Of a stretch of DNA of 64,000 nucleotides, positions 25,846 through 34,209 are shown piece by piece; the first letter of the stretch is position 1; each line of letters starts with the position of its first letter. Location: NCBI RefSeq assembly GCF_000384155.1, contig NZ_KB913031.1, forward strand, positions 2,784,961 to 2,848,960, written 5' to 3'. The notes under the pieces are model-generated. The model worked only from the letters and a program-made list of their open reading frames with translations, had not been told where the DNA came from and ran no database searches. The position numbers and the translations under genes are program-made. This DNA is from Methylophilus sp. 42 (lineage in GTDB: Bacteria > Pseudomonadota > Gammaproteobacteria > Burkholderiales > Methylophilaceae).

Positions 25846-25923
25846 GTCACCCCAGTCTCCAGCACACTTGTGCTGGGGATTGATAAGCGACCTACTAAGA
25901 ATATATGAATGAAAGGATGAATC

Positions 25924-26595
25924 ATGAAAAAGACTTTACTCATTATTGGCTCTGGACCTGGCATTGGTTTAGCCACGGCTCAACGTTTTGCAGGTGAAGA
26001 TTATGAAATCGTCCTATCCTCACGCAATCTTCAAAACCTGCACGCTCAGTCTGCAAAATTAAGTAGATTCGGAATACAGGCAACACTTGAAGTTGCGGAT
26101 GCGAATGATCCAGCACAAATTGATCACTTGGTCAGTCGCTTGGCAAAAGACACTCGTCTGACTATTTTATATAACGCTGGAGTGCTTCGTTATGATGAAG
26201 CCGGAAATCTCAAACCTATGACATTGACCGATCACTCCAGAGAACAACTGGAGTCAGATATCAATATCAATTTGACGAGTGCTCTGGTTGCGGTGCGTGC
26301 CGCTGAAATTGGTATGTCGCTTAAGAATGAAGGTTCAATTTTCATCACAGGTGGCAGCTTTGGCATCAATCCATCTCCAGACTTTCTACCTATCAGTATC
26401 GGCAAAGCTGGCATTCGTGCGCTCACACAAGGCATGTTTGCACCACTTAAAGCTAAAGGAATCCACATTGGCACTATAACGGTTAGCAAGCTTATTGCCT
26501 CAGACTCGCCAGAATCCCGGGATGTAGCTGACATATTCTGGGAAATGGAATCCACTCCAAAAGAGGCATGGGTTTGGGAACGAGTTTACGGTTAG
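25924..26595 (+). CDS. SDR-fold protein lacking the catalytic tyrosine
   Basis: A 223-residue Rossmann protein with GSGPGIG (9-15) and a central LYNAG motif in place of NNAG. At the expected YxxxK position the sequence is ISIGK, so Lys is kept but the Tyr is replaced by Ile. The fold and cofactor site therefore look intact while the classical proton donor is missing. It may bind nucleotide without reducing a carbonyl, or use another residue. It follows the first SDR by 78 bp and precedes the quinone reductase by 19 bp. Confidence 0.82.
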   Translation: MKKTLLIIGSGPGIGLATAQRFAGEDYEIVLSSRNLQNLHAQSAKLSRFGIQATLEVADANDPAQIDHLVSRLAKDTRLTILYNAGVLRYDEAGNLKPMTLTDHSREQLESDININLTSALVAVRAAEIGMSLKNEGSIFITGGSFGINPSPDFLPISIGKAGIRALTQGMFAPLKAKGIHIGTITVSKLIASDSPESRDVADIFWEMESTPKEAWVWERVYG

Positions 26596-26614
26596 TAGAG
26601 ACAGGACGAATATC

Positions 26615-27316
26615 ATGAAAGCGCTGATTATTATTGCTCATCCTGAACCTAAAAGTATGAACCACTCCATGATGAACGTGATGGTTGAACGATTGAAGTT
26701 TCATGGCTGGACAGTAGAGATATCTGATCTTTATGCTGAAGATTTCACAATGTCACCTTATCCCAGTGACTTCAATCAGCTCAAAAATCCATTGAGGTTC
26801 TCTTTGGCACATGAACAACTCAATGCAAGCTTAACCAGCAACTATCAGCGAGAAATACAAGATCAGCAAAGACGTCTGAAAGAAGCAGATTTGGTCATCT
26901 TTCAATTTCCGCTTTGGTGGTATTCGATTCCAGCAATACTAAAAGGTTGGGTAGAAAGAGTTTTGGGTAATGGCTTTGCTTATGACGATGAGCACGTGTT
27001 TGAAAATGGCTTGCTCAAGGGAAAACGAGCAATGCTTTCTTTGACAACTGGCGCTACAAACGAAGAACTCATAGCTGATAGTCAATACACGGGCTCAATT
27101 GAGCAAATGCTGAAGCCTTTCATTGGTGGGGTTCTGAAGTTTTGCGGGATAGATTGGGTTACGACTTTTTTAGCGCCTGCTGTTAGCCGAATGAACAACA
27201 ATGATGTTAAGCAAATGTTCAAAAATCTGAGTTTAGAAATCGACCAGGTAGTAAGTGGCTATCCAGGTGGAAGTTCGACTGAGCTTTCTAAAGCCACTGC
27301 AATTGAAATGATATAA
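26615..27316 (+). CDS. NAD(P)H:quinone oxidoreductase, flavodoxin_2 family
   Basis: A 233-residue flavoprotein of the NQO1/MdaB/KefF type. Landmarks are ALIIIAHPEPKSMNHSM (FMN/FAD phosphate loop), IFQFPLWWYSIPAILKGWVERVL (the family's most conserved block, ~93-115) and LTTGATNEE (~139-147). Such enzymes reduce quinones and electrophiles by two electrons using NAD(P)H. Its place between SDR genes and an ABM monooxygenase suggests a response to reactive quinones or aldehydes. Confidence 0.88.
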   Translation: MKALIIIAHPEPKSMNHSMMNVMVERLKFHGWTVEISDLYAEDFTMSPYPSDFNQLKNPLRFSLAHEQLNASLTSNYQREIQDQQRRLKEADLVIFQFPLWWYSIPAILKGWVERVLGNGFAYDDEHVFENGLLKGKRAMLSLTTGATNEELIADSQYTGSIEQMLKPFIGGVLKFCGIDWVTTFLAPAVSRMNNNDVKQMFKNLSLEIDQVVSGYPGGSSTELSKATAIEMI

Positions 27317-27326
27317 AGGACTAAAC

Positions 27327-27641
27327 ATGAAAAAGAAATTAACGTTGGTTGCATTCATTTATGCTAAACCAGAGTGCACAGACGAATTGGCCAATAAGTT
27401 GAAATCACTGATTGATCTTAGTAGATCAGAACCGGGATGTATAAATTATGATTTACACCAATCATCTGATGATCCTACTCTATTTGTAATGTATGAGAAT
27501 TGGCATGATCGTAGCGACTTGGACCTGCACTTTGAAATGCCATACATGCAGGAAATGATGAAAACTCTGCCTAATTTACTCCGCGCCCCTTTGGAATTGC
27601 ACTATTTGGATATGTTATCAAAGTCAATAAAGTTTGAATAA
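27327..27641 (+). CDS. Antibiotic-biosynthesis-monooxygenase (ABM) domain protein
   Basis: A 104-residue dimeric alpha+beta barrel protein. The YgiN/ABM pattern is visible as FIYAKPECTDELANKLKSLI, SEPGCINYDLHQSSDDPTLF and YENWHDRSDLDLHFEMPYM, whose His ending strand 3 is typical. Related proteins (YgiN) act as quinol monooxygenases, a good fit to the quinone reductase gene 10 bp upstream. It is the last gene of the LysR-linked cluster. Confidence 0.85.
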   Translation: MKKKLTLVAFIYAKPECTDELANKLKSLIDLSRSEPGCINYDLHQSSDDPTLFVMYENWHDRSDLDLHFEMPYMQEMMKTLPNLLRAPLELHYLDMLSKSIKFE

Positions 27642-27663
27642 AAAGAAACAAGTATTGGCTTAT

Positions 27664-27701
27664 GTTTCCGAGGAAACTACCATAATGGTTTCCATGGAAA
27701 C
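27664..27701. promoter_or_regulatory. Tandem operator palindromes in front of the MarR gene
   Basis: GTTTCC-GA-GGAAAC (27664-27677) and GTTTCC-AT-GGAAAC (27688-27701) are two perfect 14-bp palindromes with centres 24 bp apart. A CATAAT hexamer (27681-27686) lies between them. They end 11 bp before the MarR start codon and are strong candidates for autorepression. Confidence 0.7.
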
Positions 27702-27712
27702 ATAAACTTATT

Positions 27713-28171
27713 ATGCAAGACCCTATTCCCAGCTCGCTTGAAGAACATATTGGATTTTGGCTGCGCTTTGTATCCAATCAAGTCTCATGTCGCTTTGAAC
27801 AACAGTTGGCTCTACACGATATTTCTGTGACTGAGTGGGTAGCCATGCGAACCTTATTCAACTCCAATGCTGCGACTCACTCATCGCTGATTGATGCACT
27901 TGGAATGACTAAAGGTGCTGCGTCCAAAATTATTTCAAAGCTAGAAGTTAAAGGCTTAGCAAAAAGAGAACAAGCTCAAGACAGCTTACGCGAACAGGTA
28001 CTGTGCTTAACTGAAAGAGGTAAGGAGTTGGTACCTACCTTAGCGACCACCGCAGATGAAAATGACAAATATTTCTTCGGGCATCTTTCTGTTTCAAGTC
28101 GTGAGGACTTAAAAAAGCTTATGAAGGAATTAGTCACTTTGCATCAATTAAAAGAGATTCCAACCAAGTAA
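27713..28171 (+). CDS. MarR-family transcriptional regulator
   Basis: A 152-residue MarR protein with the winged-helix core THSSLIDALGMTKGAASKIIS and the wing KGLAKREQAQDSLREQVLCLTERG. It belongs to a group that often sits next to DUF1398 genes. The two upstream palindromes imply autoregulation, and DUF1398 lies 20 bp downstream in the same unit. There are no conserved cysteines in the core fold that would mark a thiol sensor, except one in VSCRFEQ. Confidence 0.88.
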   Translation: MQDPIPSSLEEHIGFWLRFVSNQVSCRFEQQLALHDISVTEWVAMRTLFNSNAATHSSLIDALGMTKGAASKIISKLEVKGLAKREQAQDSLREQVLCLTERGKELVPTLATTADENDKYFFGHLSVSSREDLKKLMKELVTLHQLKEIPTK

Positions 28172-28191
28172 AAATATTAAAGGAGCTAGTA

Positions 28192-28614
28192 ATGAATCAG
28201 GCAGCCGAATCAGTTATCCGCCAAACATTAGAGGCCTCTAATCAAGGTCGTATCCATTTTGGTCAGGTTATCCAACATCTTACTAGTGCAGGCGTTGAGT
28301 CTTATGCCGTGGATTATCGTGGGGGCCGTATTGCTTATTACATGCCAAGTGGTGAAACACTTAGATTGAAATTGGATCTGCCAGATATTCAGATAGCCTC
28401 AGACTTTAGTGCGGTTGGTATCAAAGATGCTATAGCAGGTGCGCAACGTGGCGAAGTGATGTACCCAGAATTTAAAAGACTCTCACAAGAGTCAGGGTGC
28501 ATTGGGTATACGGTCTGGATTACAGGTCAGCATGTGACTTATTACGGGCGCAAAGGTGAGATGCATATTGAGCGGTTTCCAGATAGCTCAAGTGATTTAT
28601 TAACAGCGCCTTAA
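28192..28614 (+). CDS. DUF1398 protein
   Basis: This 140-residue protein matches the DUF1398 family: a helical N-terminus (ASNQGRIHFGQVIQHLTSAGVESYAVDYRGG), then DFSAVGIKDAIAGAQRGEVMYPEFKRLS and GCIGYTVWITGQHVTYYGRKGEMHIERFP. The family lacks a defined activity but is widespread beside MarR genes. AAAGGAG ribosome-binding site upstream. Probably cotranscribed with the MarR gene. Confidence 0.87.
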   Translation: MNQAAESVIRQTLEASNQGRIHFGQVIQHLTSAGVESYAVDYRGGRIAYYMPSGETLRLKLDLPDIQIASDFSAVGIKDAIAGAQRGEVMYPEFKRLSQESGCIGYTVWITGQHVTYYGRKGEMHIERFPDSSSDLLTAP

Positions 28615-28645
28615 CTTAAAAACTTGATACACCGTAAAACTGTCA

Positions 28646-28742
28646 GATCCCACGCCAAGCCGACATAACAGCAACAATTGCCCTTACGTCGGCCAGCCTG
28701 ATTGGTTAGGTATGGATCAAAGCGTACGATTATGGGCAAGGG
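28646..28742 (-). repeat. attC-like repeat family, copy 5
   Basis: The arm CCCACGCCAAGCCGACATAA (28649-28668) and the arm TTATGGGCAAGGGCTCCGGG (28730-28749) pair imperfectly (GCC..GCC-CATAA with TTATG..GGC..GGC). The right arm encodes the last residues of the ccoN product. Confidence 0.6.
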
Positions 28743-30165
28743 CTCCGGGTATTGGTATTTCAATCGTTACTGGTTTGCCATTAGTTGCAGTTTTGTATGT
28801 GTTCCACAGCATGAGAATTAAACCGCTCATATACAGGAAACCACCCAATGTACGTGTGAAATAGTACGGGAATTTCGCTTTCACACTCTCAACAAAAGTA
28901 TAAGCCAAGGTGCCGTCAGCATTCATCGCACGCCACATCAGCCCCTCCATTACGCCCGAAATCCATAAAGCAGAGATATAAAGAACTACTCCAACAGTTG
29001 CCATCCAGAAATGCACTTCAATCGCTTTCACGCTGTACATTTGCTTCTGTCCAAATAAACGTGGAACCAGGAAATACAGGGAGCCGATAGAAATAAAACC
29101 AACCCAGCCCAGGGCACCAGAGTGCACGTGGCCTACTGTCCAGTCAGTGTAGTGGGATAACGCGTTTACAGTTTTGATTGCCATCATCGGGCCTTCAAAG
29201 GTACTCATCCCATAAAAAGACAGAGCTACGATCAGGAAGCGCAAGATAGGATCTGTGCGCAGTTTGTGCCAGGCGCCGGATAAGGTCATGATACCGTTTA
29301 TCATGCCGCCCCAGCTTGGTGCAAACAGAATCAGAGATAGCACCATACCGATTGATTGTGTCCAGTCTGGCAAAGCAGTGTAATGCAAGTGGTGAGGACC
29401 CGCCCACATGTACGTGAAAATCAATGCCCAGAAGTGCACGATAGACAAGCTGTAAGAGTACACAGGACGCTCAGCTTGTTTAGGCACATAGTAGTACATC
29501 ATGCCTAGAAAGCCTGCAGTGAGGTAGAAGCCGATCGCGTTATGGCCATACCACCACTGCACCATCGCATCTTGTACACCTGGATAAGCAGAGTAGGATT
29601 TGAACCAGCCCGCTGGAATCATTGCACTTTCAACAATATGCAGCAATGCGAATGCAATGATGAATGCTCCATAGAACCAGTTAGCCACATAAATATGTTT
29701 AATCTTTCGATGAGAGATCGTCCCAAAAAAACTGATGGCGTAGGCAATCCAACTACCCAATATCATAAGATCAATTGGCCACTCTAGTTCGCCGTACTCT
29801 TTACCTTGGGTATACCCTAAAGGTAGGCTAATGACTGCTCCTACTAGAACCGCTTGCCATAGCCAAAAGCTGACACTGGCACTTCTATCACTGTAAAGTC
29901 TAGTTTGGCTTGTGCGTTGTACGGCATAGTATGAAGTTGCAAACAGTGCGCACCCTCCAAAACCAAAAATAACCAGGTTAGTGTGTAAAGGGCGAAGTCG
30001 CCCGAAGGAAAGCTCAGGAATACCAGATCCAATTTCTGGCCAAACTAGCAAAGATGCAATCAGCACACCAACTGCCGTACCTATTACTCCCCAGACTATC
30101 GCCATAATCGTAAATTGACGAACGATTTTATCGTTAAAAGTCTGTGTACTTACTTGAGTCACCAT
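28717..30165 (-). CDS. ccoN: cbb3-type cytochrome c oxidase subunit I (stand-alone CcoN)
   Basis: A 482-residue, 12-helix heme-copper oxidase catalytic subunit. Diagnostic cbb3 blocks are intact: [12 protein letters not shown] (low-spin heme His61), [20 protein letters not shown] (CuB His), [18 protein letters not shown] (two CuB His), [10 protein letters not shown] (heme ligands) and the cbb3-specific [15 protein letters not shown]. It should reduce O2 with high affinity, but ccoO, ccoP and ccoQ are not in the window. It is divergent from the MocR gene. Its last codons lie in an attC-like repeat, so it may have arrived as part of an accessory unit. Sequence looks functional, not decayed. Confidence 0.93.
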   Translation of the reverse strand: MVTQVSTQTFNDKIVRQFTIMAIVWGVIGTAVGVLIASLLVWPEIGSGIPELSFGRLRPLHTNLVIFGFGGCALFATSYYAVQRTSQTRLYSDRSASVSFWLWQAVLVGAVISLPLGYTQGKEYGELEWPIDLMILGSWIAYAISFFGTISHRKIKHIYVANWFYGAFIIAFALLHIVESAMIPAGWFKSYSAYPGVQDAMVQWWYGHNAIGFYLTAGFLGMMYYYVPKQAERPVYSYSLSIVHFWALIFTYMWAGPHHLHYTALPDWTQSIGMVLSLILFAPSWGGMINGIMTLSGAWHKLRTDPILRFLIVALSFYGMSTFEGPMMAIKTVNALSHYTDWTVGHVHSGALGWVGFISIGSLYFLVPRLFGQKQMYSVKAIEVHFWMATVGVVLYISALWISGVMEGLMWRAMNADGTLAYTFVESVKAKFPYYFTRTLGGFLYMSGLILMLWNTYKTATNGKPVTIEIPIPGALAHNRTL

Positions 30166-30323
30166 ATAGTCAATTCCCTTTGAATCTTTGCAGGTAATAG
30201 AAATTCAATCTCTATGTTGTTCGAGATTTTGGGGCTTTATCCAAATAAAAAACATACTCAGAAACTTACAAAAATAGCGTATCAGATGTATATTAAAAAA
30301 GTGAATTAGTCGAAAACGGTTTT

Positions 30324-31745
30324 ATGAAGCGATACGAAGAGCTAGCTGAGTCCATTGCAAAGTCCATCAGAGATGAAGTTTTTAGAGGTGGGGAGAAGCT
30401 TCCTTCGGTTAGAGAAGTCAGCACACTTAAAGGCGTCAGTGCCTCGACAGTATTCAAGGCATATTATCTTCTGGAGGCTAGAGGGTTAATCACTACACGC
30501 GCCCGATCTGGTTACTATGTAAACAATAGTATTAAGAAGCTTAAGCCATTAGACGTTACCAAAACTGAAGAGGTAGGACCGCATCAGGAAGTTGACGTAA
30601 GTGAGCTGGTATTTGAAGTGATGGAGGCTACTAGGTCTCAAGGCTGTGTCCCATTAGGTGCCGCCTTTCCAAGTCCATTACTGTACCCATTTGATCGACT
30701 TGCAAAGATGATGGCGCATTCGGTGCAAAAAATGGATCCATGGTGCACAGTCGAGTACCTTGGGCCTGGAGACAGTGAGTTACGCAGACAAATTGCGTTA
30801 AGGTACCGGATTGACGGCATCAATATTCCTTTGGACGAGATCGTGGTTACAAATGGTGCTTTAGAGGCGCTAAATCTTTGCCTTTCTGCCATCACCAGAC
30901 CTGGCGACACTGTTCTTATTGAATCTCCGACTTTTTATGCCGCGCTTCAGTCCATCGAGAAAAGAGGATTAAAAGCTGTTGAAGTGCCAGGCCATCCCGT
31001 TACGGGAATTGATTTAGATTTGATGGAGCAAACAATTCTAAAACACCAACCGACTGCTTGCTGGATCATGACTACCTTTCAGAACCCACTTGGAAGTTCA
31101 ATGCCAGACGCTAACAAGAAGCGATTGGTAGAGATTCTTAAAAAATATCAATTACCTCTGATTGAAGATGATGTGTATGGGGAGTTGTACTTTGATGAGA
31201 AACGACCAACACCCACCAAGTTTTATGATGACGAGGGATTGATTCTACATTGCTCCTCATTTTCGAAAACACTTGCTCCGGGGTATAGAGTCGGCTGGGT
31301 GTCAGCCGGTAGGTTTGCAAAGAAGGTGCAAAGACTTAAATTATCAACCACACATACAACCTCCATTCCGGTGCAACAAACTATTGCCAATTATTTGGCT
31401 AAGGGTGGCTACGATCGCCATTTAAGGCAATTAAGACATACACTTTCATTACAGCAACTTTGTTATTTTAATTCCGTTGAAAGGCATTTTCCTGAGGAGA
31501 CTCGTATTTCAAAACCGCACGGAGGCTACTTTTTCTGGATTGAATTACCTCAAAAAGTAGATGTCTTGAAAATACATCGTGCTGCTTTAGAACATGGAAT
31601 TAGCATTGCCCCAGGTCCTATTTTCTCTGCTCAGCGACAATATAAAAATTATATAAGATTAAATTACGGTCATGAGTGGGATGAAAAAGTCGATGCAGCA
31701 ATCGCCACTTTGGGAACGTTGATCATGAATCAATTAACTGGTTAA
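30324..31745 (+). CDS. MocR-type regulator (GntR DNA-binding + aminotransferase-like domain)
   Basis: A 473-residue fusion of an N-terminal GntR winged helix (GEKLPSVREVSTLKGVSASTVFKAYYLLEARGLI, ~28-60) and a fold-type I PLP aminotransferase-like domain (~110-470). The PLP site is seen as the Lys in HCSSFSKTLAPGYRVGW, Asp in IEDDVYGELYFD and the NPLG turn. MocR proteins sense PLP or amino compounds and regulate neighbouring genes. It is divergent from ccoN across 158 bp and could regulate it. Confidence 0.9.
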   Translation: MKRYEELAESIAKSIRDEVFRGGEKLPSVREVSTLKGVSASTVFKAYYLLEARGLITTRARSGYYVNNSIKKLKPLDVTKTEEVGPHQEVDVSELVFEVMEATRSQGCVPLGAAFPSPLLYPFDRLAKMMAHSVQKMDPWCTVEYLGPGDSELRRQIALRYRIDGINIPLDEIVVTNGALEALNLCLSAITRPGDTVLIESPTFYAALQSIEKRGLKAVEVPGHPVTGIDLDLMEQTILKHQPTACWIMTTFQNPLGSSMPDANKKRLVEILKKYQLPLIEDDVYGELYFDEKRPTPTKFYDDEGLILHCSSFSKTLAPGYRVGWVSAGRFAKKVQRLKLSTTHTTSIPVQQTIANYLAKGGYDRHLRQLRHTLSLQQLCYFNSVERHFPEETRISKPHGGYFFWIELPQKVDVLKIHRAALEHGISIAPGPIFSAQRQYKNYIRLNYGHEWDEKVDAAIATLGTLIMNQLTG

Positions 31746-31965
31746 ATATTATGCAGCGAGTGAATAAGGAGTTAGCCTAGTAAGTATTGCTGCTATACGT
31801 CAAGCCAACCAGGTGTGAGTAAAAACTCACGGATGATTGGATGACAACCCCTTTTGTACATGGGATGCTTCTTGCTTCGGCGAACACCCCAATCGTGATT
31901 AACTACTCTGCAGTAACTGTCGAGATCCCCAATTGGATATATTCTGATGTCAGTTTACCTCACCT

Positions 31966-32090
<125 letters not shown>

Positions 32091-32110
32091 GGAAAGCGTG
32101 GGATTATAAA

Positions 32111-34072
32111 CTAATCCTGACCGTTTTCGAGGAAGCTGCGCAGACGTTCGGAGCGCGTTGGGTGGCGCAACTTGCGTAGTGCTTTTGCTTCAATCTGACG
32201 AATACGCTCACGCGTCACGTCAAACTGTTTGCCCACTTCTTCCAGGGTGTGGTCGGTGTTCATTTCAATACCAAAGCGCATACGCAGTACTTTGGCTTCG
32301 CGCGGGGTCAGTGACTCCAGTACTTCACTGGTGGCGTCGCGCAGGCTGGCGTAAACCGCTGCGTCCATTGGCGCCAGTGTGGTGTTGTCTTCAATAAAGT
32401 CGCCCAAGTGGCTGTCTTCGTCGTCACCAATCGGCGTTTCCATCGAAATAGGCTCTTTGCTGATTTTGAGGATTTTGCGGATTTTTTCTTCCGGCATTTC
32501 CATTTTTTCAGCCAAGGTGGCCGGATCAGGTTCCAGACCAGTTTCTTGCAGAATCTGGCGGCTGATGCGGTTCATCTTGTTGATGGTTTCGATCATGTGC
32601 ACCGGAATACGGATGGTACGTGCCTGGTCAGCGATCGAACGCGTGATGGCCTGACGGATCCACCATGTTGCATAGGTAGAAAACTTGTAACCACGACGGT
32701 ATTCAAATTTATCCACGGCTTTCATCAGGCCGATGTTGCCTTCCTGAATCAAATCAAGGAATTGCAAACCACGGTTGGTGTATTTTTTGGCAATAGAAAT
32801 CACCAGACGCAAGTTGGCCTCGATCATTTCGCGTTTAGCGCGACGGGCACGTGCTTCACCGGTGGTCATTTGTTTGTTGATTTCACGCAACTCTTTAATT
32901 GGCAAGCCAACACGGTTCTGCAGGTTTTGCAGGCGCTCTTGCTGGTCAAGAATCGAGTGTCTGAAACGGCTTAAACGCTCTGCGTAGGCGGGCTTAGCAG
33001 CAAGTTCGCCATCTAACCAGCTGAGGTTGATTTCGTTGCCGACAAAGCTTTTGATAAATTGCTGACGCGGCATGTTGGCTTTTTCAACACAGAAATCCAT
33101 GATTTTGCGTTCATGCGTGCGCACTTCTTCTACCATGTTGCGCACCTGGTCACACAGTGCTTCTACTTGCTTGGCAGAGAAACGGAAAGCCGTCAGTTCA
33201 TCCAGCACCTGTTGATGCAGGGTTTTGTATTCAGCATCATTAGTGCCTTTGGCTTCACGAATGCTGTTCATTTGCGTATTCGCAGCGCGAATGACGGCAA
33301 AGCGAGACAGGACTTCGTCTTTGAGTCTGGCCAGCGCTTCGGCAGACAAGGCGGATGCTTTAGCATCGCCATCTTCGTCGTCCTCTTCCTCTTCTTCGTC
33401 AGCAGCTTCCTCTTCCTCTGCGTCAGCCACTGCCAAAGCGTCATCCAGGCCGAGATCGCTGTCAATCAAACCGTCTACCAGTTCGTCGACGCTCATCTCG
33501 TCTTTTTCGACTTTATCTACCATATCCAATAATTGGGCGATGGTGGTCGGACAGGCGGCAATCGCATGCACCATGTGCTTGAGGCCATCTTCGATACGCT
33601 TGGCGATCTCGATTTCACCCTCACGTGTCAGCAGGTCAACCGTGCCCATTTCACGCATATACATACGCACAGGGTCAGTCGTACGACCGAACTCGGAGTC
33701 TACCGTCGCCAGCGCTTGCTCGGCTTCTTCGGCAGCATCTTCGTCAGTCACCGCTGGAGGCGCATCAGACATCAGCAATACTTCGGCATCTGGCGCTTCT
33801 TCATAGACCTGGATACCCATGTCATTGATCATGCCGATAATGCTCTCGATCTGCTCGGAGTCTTGCACGTCATCCGGCAAATGGTCATTAATTTCGGCGT
33901 AGGTCAAATAACCACGCTCTTTACCCAGAACAATCAGGGTTTTCAGGCGGGTACGACGTGCCTCGGCATCCATTGCCTGGGTGGCGGGGTCTTTGTGTGT
34001 TTCGACTTCGTTAATTCCGAGCTCTTTGTCTAAACTTTTATCTGCTTTGGGTCTGGCCATGGCCGATTCCAC
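32111..34072 (-). CDS. rpoD: RNA polymerase primary sigma factor (sigma-70)
   Basis: This 653-residue primary sigma factor has region 1.1 (~20-95), region 1.2 ([30 protein letters not shown]), the acidic non-conserved insertion (~200-250; runs of Glu/Asp), regions 2.1-2.4 ([35 protein letters not shown] and the [14 protein letters not shown] helix), region 3, and region 4.2 ([20 protein letters not shown]). It directs the core enzyme to housekeeping promoters. A tRNA-Ile gene follows on the same strand. The gene order with dnaG, yqeY and rpsU is the classic macromolecular synthesis cluster. Confidence 0.98.
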   Translation of the reverse strand: MESAMARPKADKSLDKELGINEVETHKDPATQAMDAEARRTRLKTLIVLGKERGYLTYAEINDHLPDDVQDSEQIESIIGMINDMGIQVYEEAPDAEVLLMSDAPPAVTDEDAAEEAEQALATVDSEFGRTTDPVRMYMREMGTVDLLTREGEIEIAKRIEDGLKHMVHAIAACPTTIAQLLDMVDKVEKDEMSVDELVDGLIDSDLGLDDALAVADAEEEEAADEEEEEDDEDGDAKASALSAEALARLKDEVLSRFAVIRAANTQMNSIREAKGTNDAEYKTLHQQVLDELTAFRFSAKQVEALCDQVRNMVEEVRTHERKIMDFCVEKANMPRQQFIKSFVGNEINLSWLDGELAAKPAYAERLSRFRHSILDQQERLQNLQNRVGLPIKELREINKQMTTGEARARRAKREMIEANLRLVISIAKKYTNRGLQFLDLIQEGNIGLMKAVDKFEYRRGYKFSTYATWWIRQAITRSIADQARTIRIPVHMIETINKMNRISRQILQETGLEPDPATLAEKMEMPEEKIRKILKISKEPISMETPIGDDEDSHLGDFIEDNTTLAPMDAAVYASLRDATSEVLESLTPREAKVLRMRFGIEMNTDHTLEEVGKQFDVTRERIRQIEAKALRKLRHPTRSERLRSFLENGQD

Positions 34073-34209
34073 CTCTAAAATGATTGATGCCGAGTGTTGG
34101 CTACCGCTACTGTCACATCACTCGATTTAACATTACGGGAAACCCTTTATTTTACCAGATTTTTGCATGTTTTTTAAGCATGCCCACACGGTTTTTAGGG
34201 AATTGCTGA

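Noticed and set aside
33225-33806. Serine-rich plus-strand ORF of 193 codons
   Set aside because: It is antisense to the acidic insertion of rpoD; the Ser runs come from Glu/Asp codons read on the other strand.
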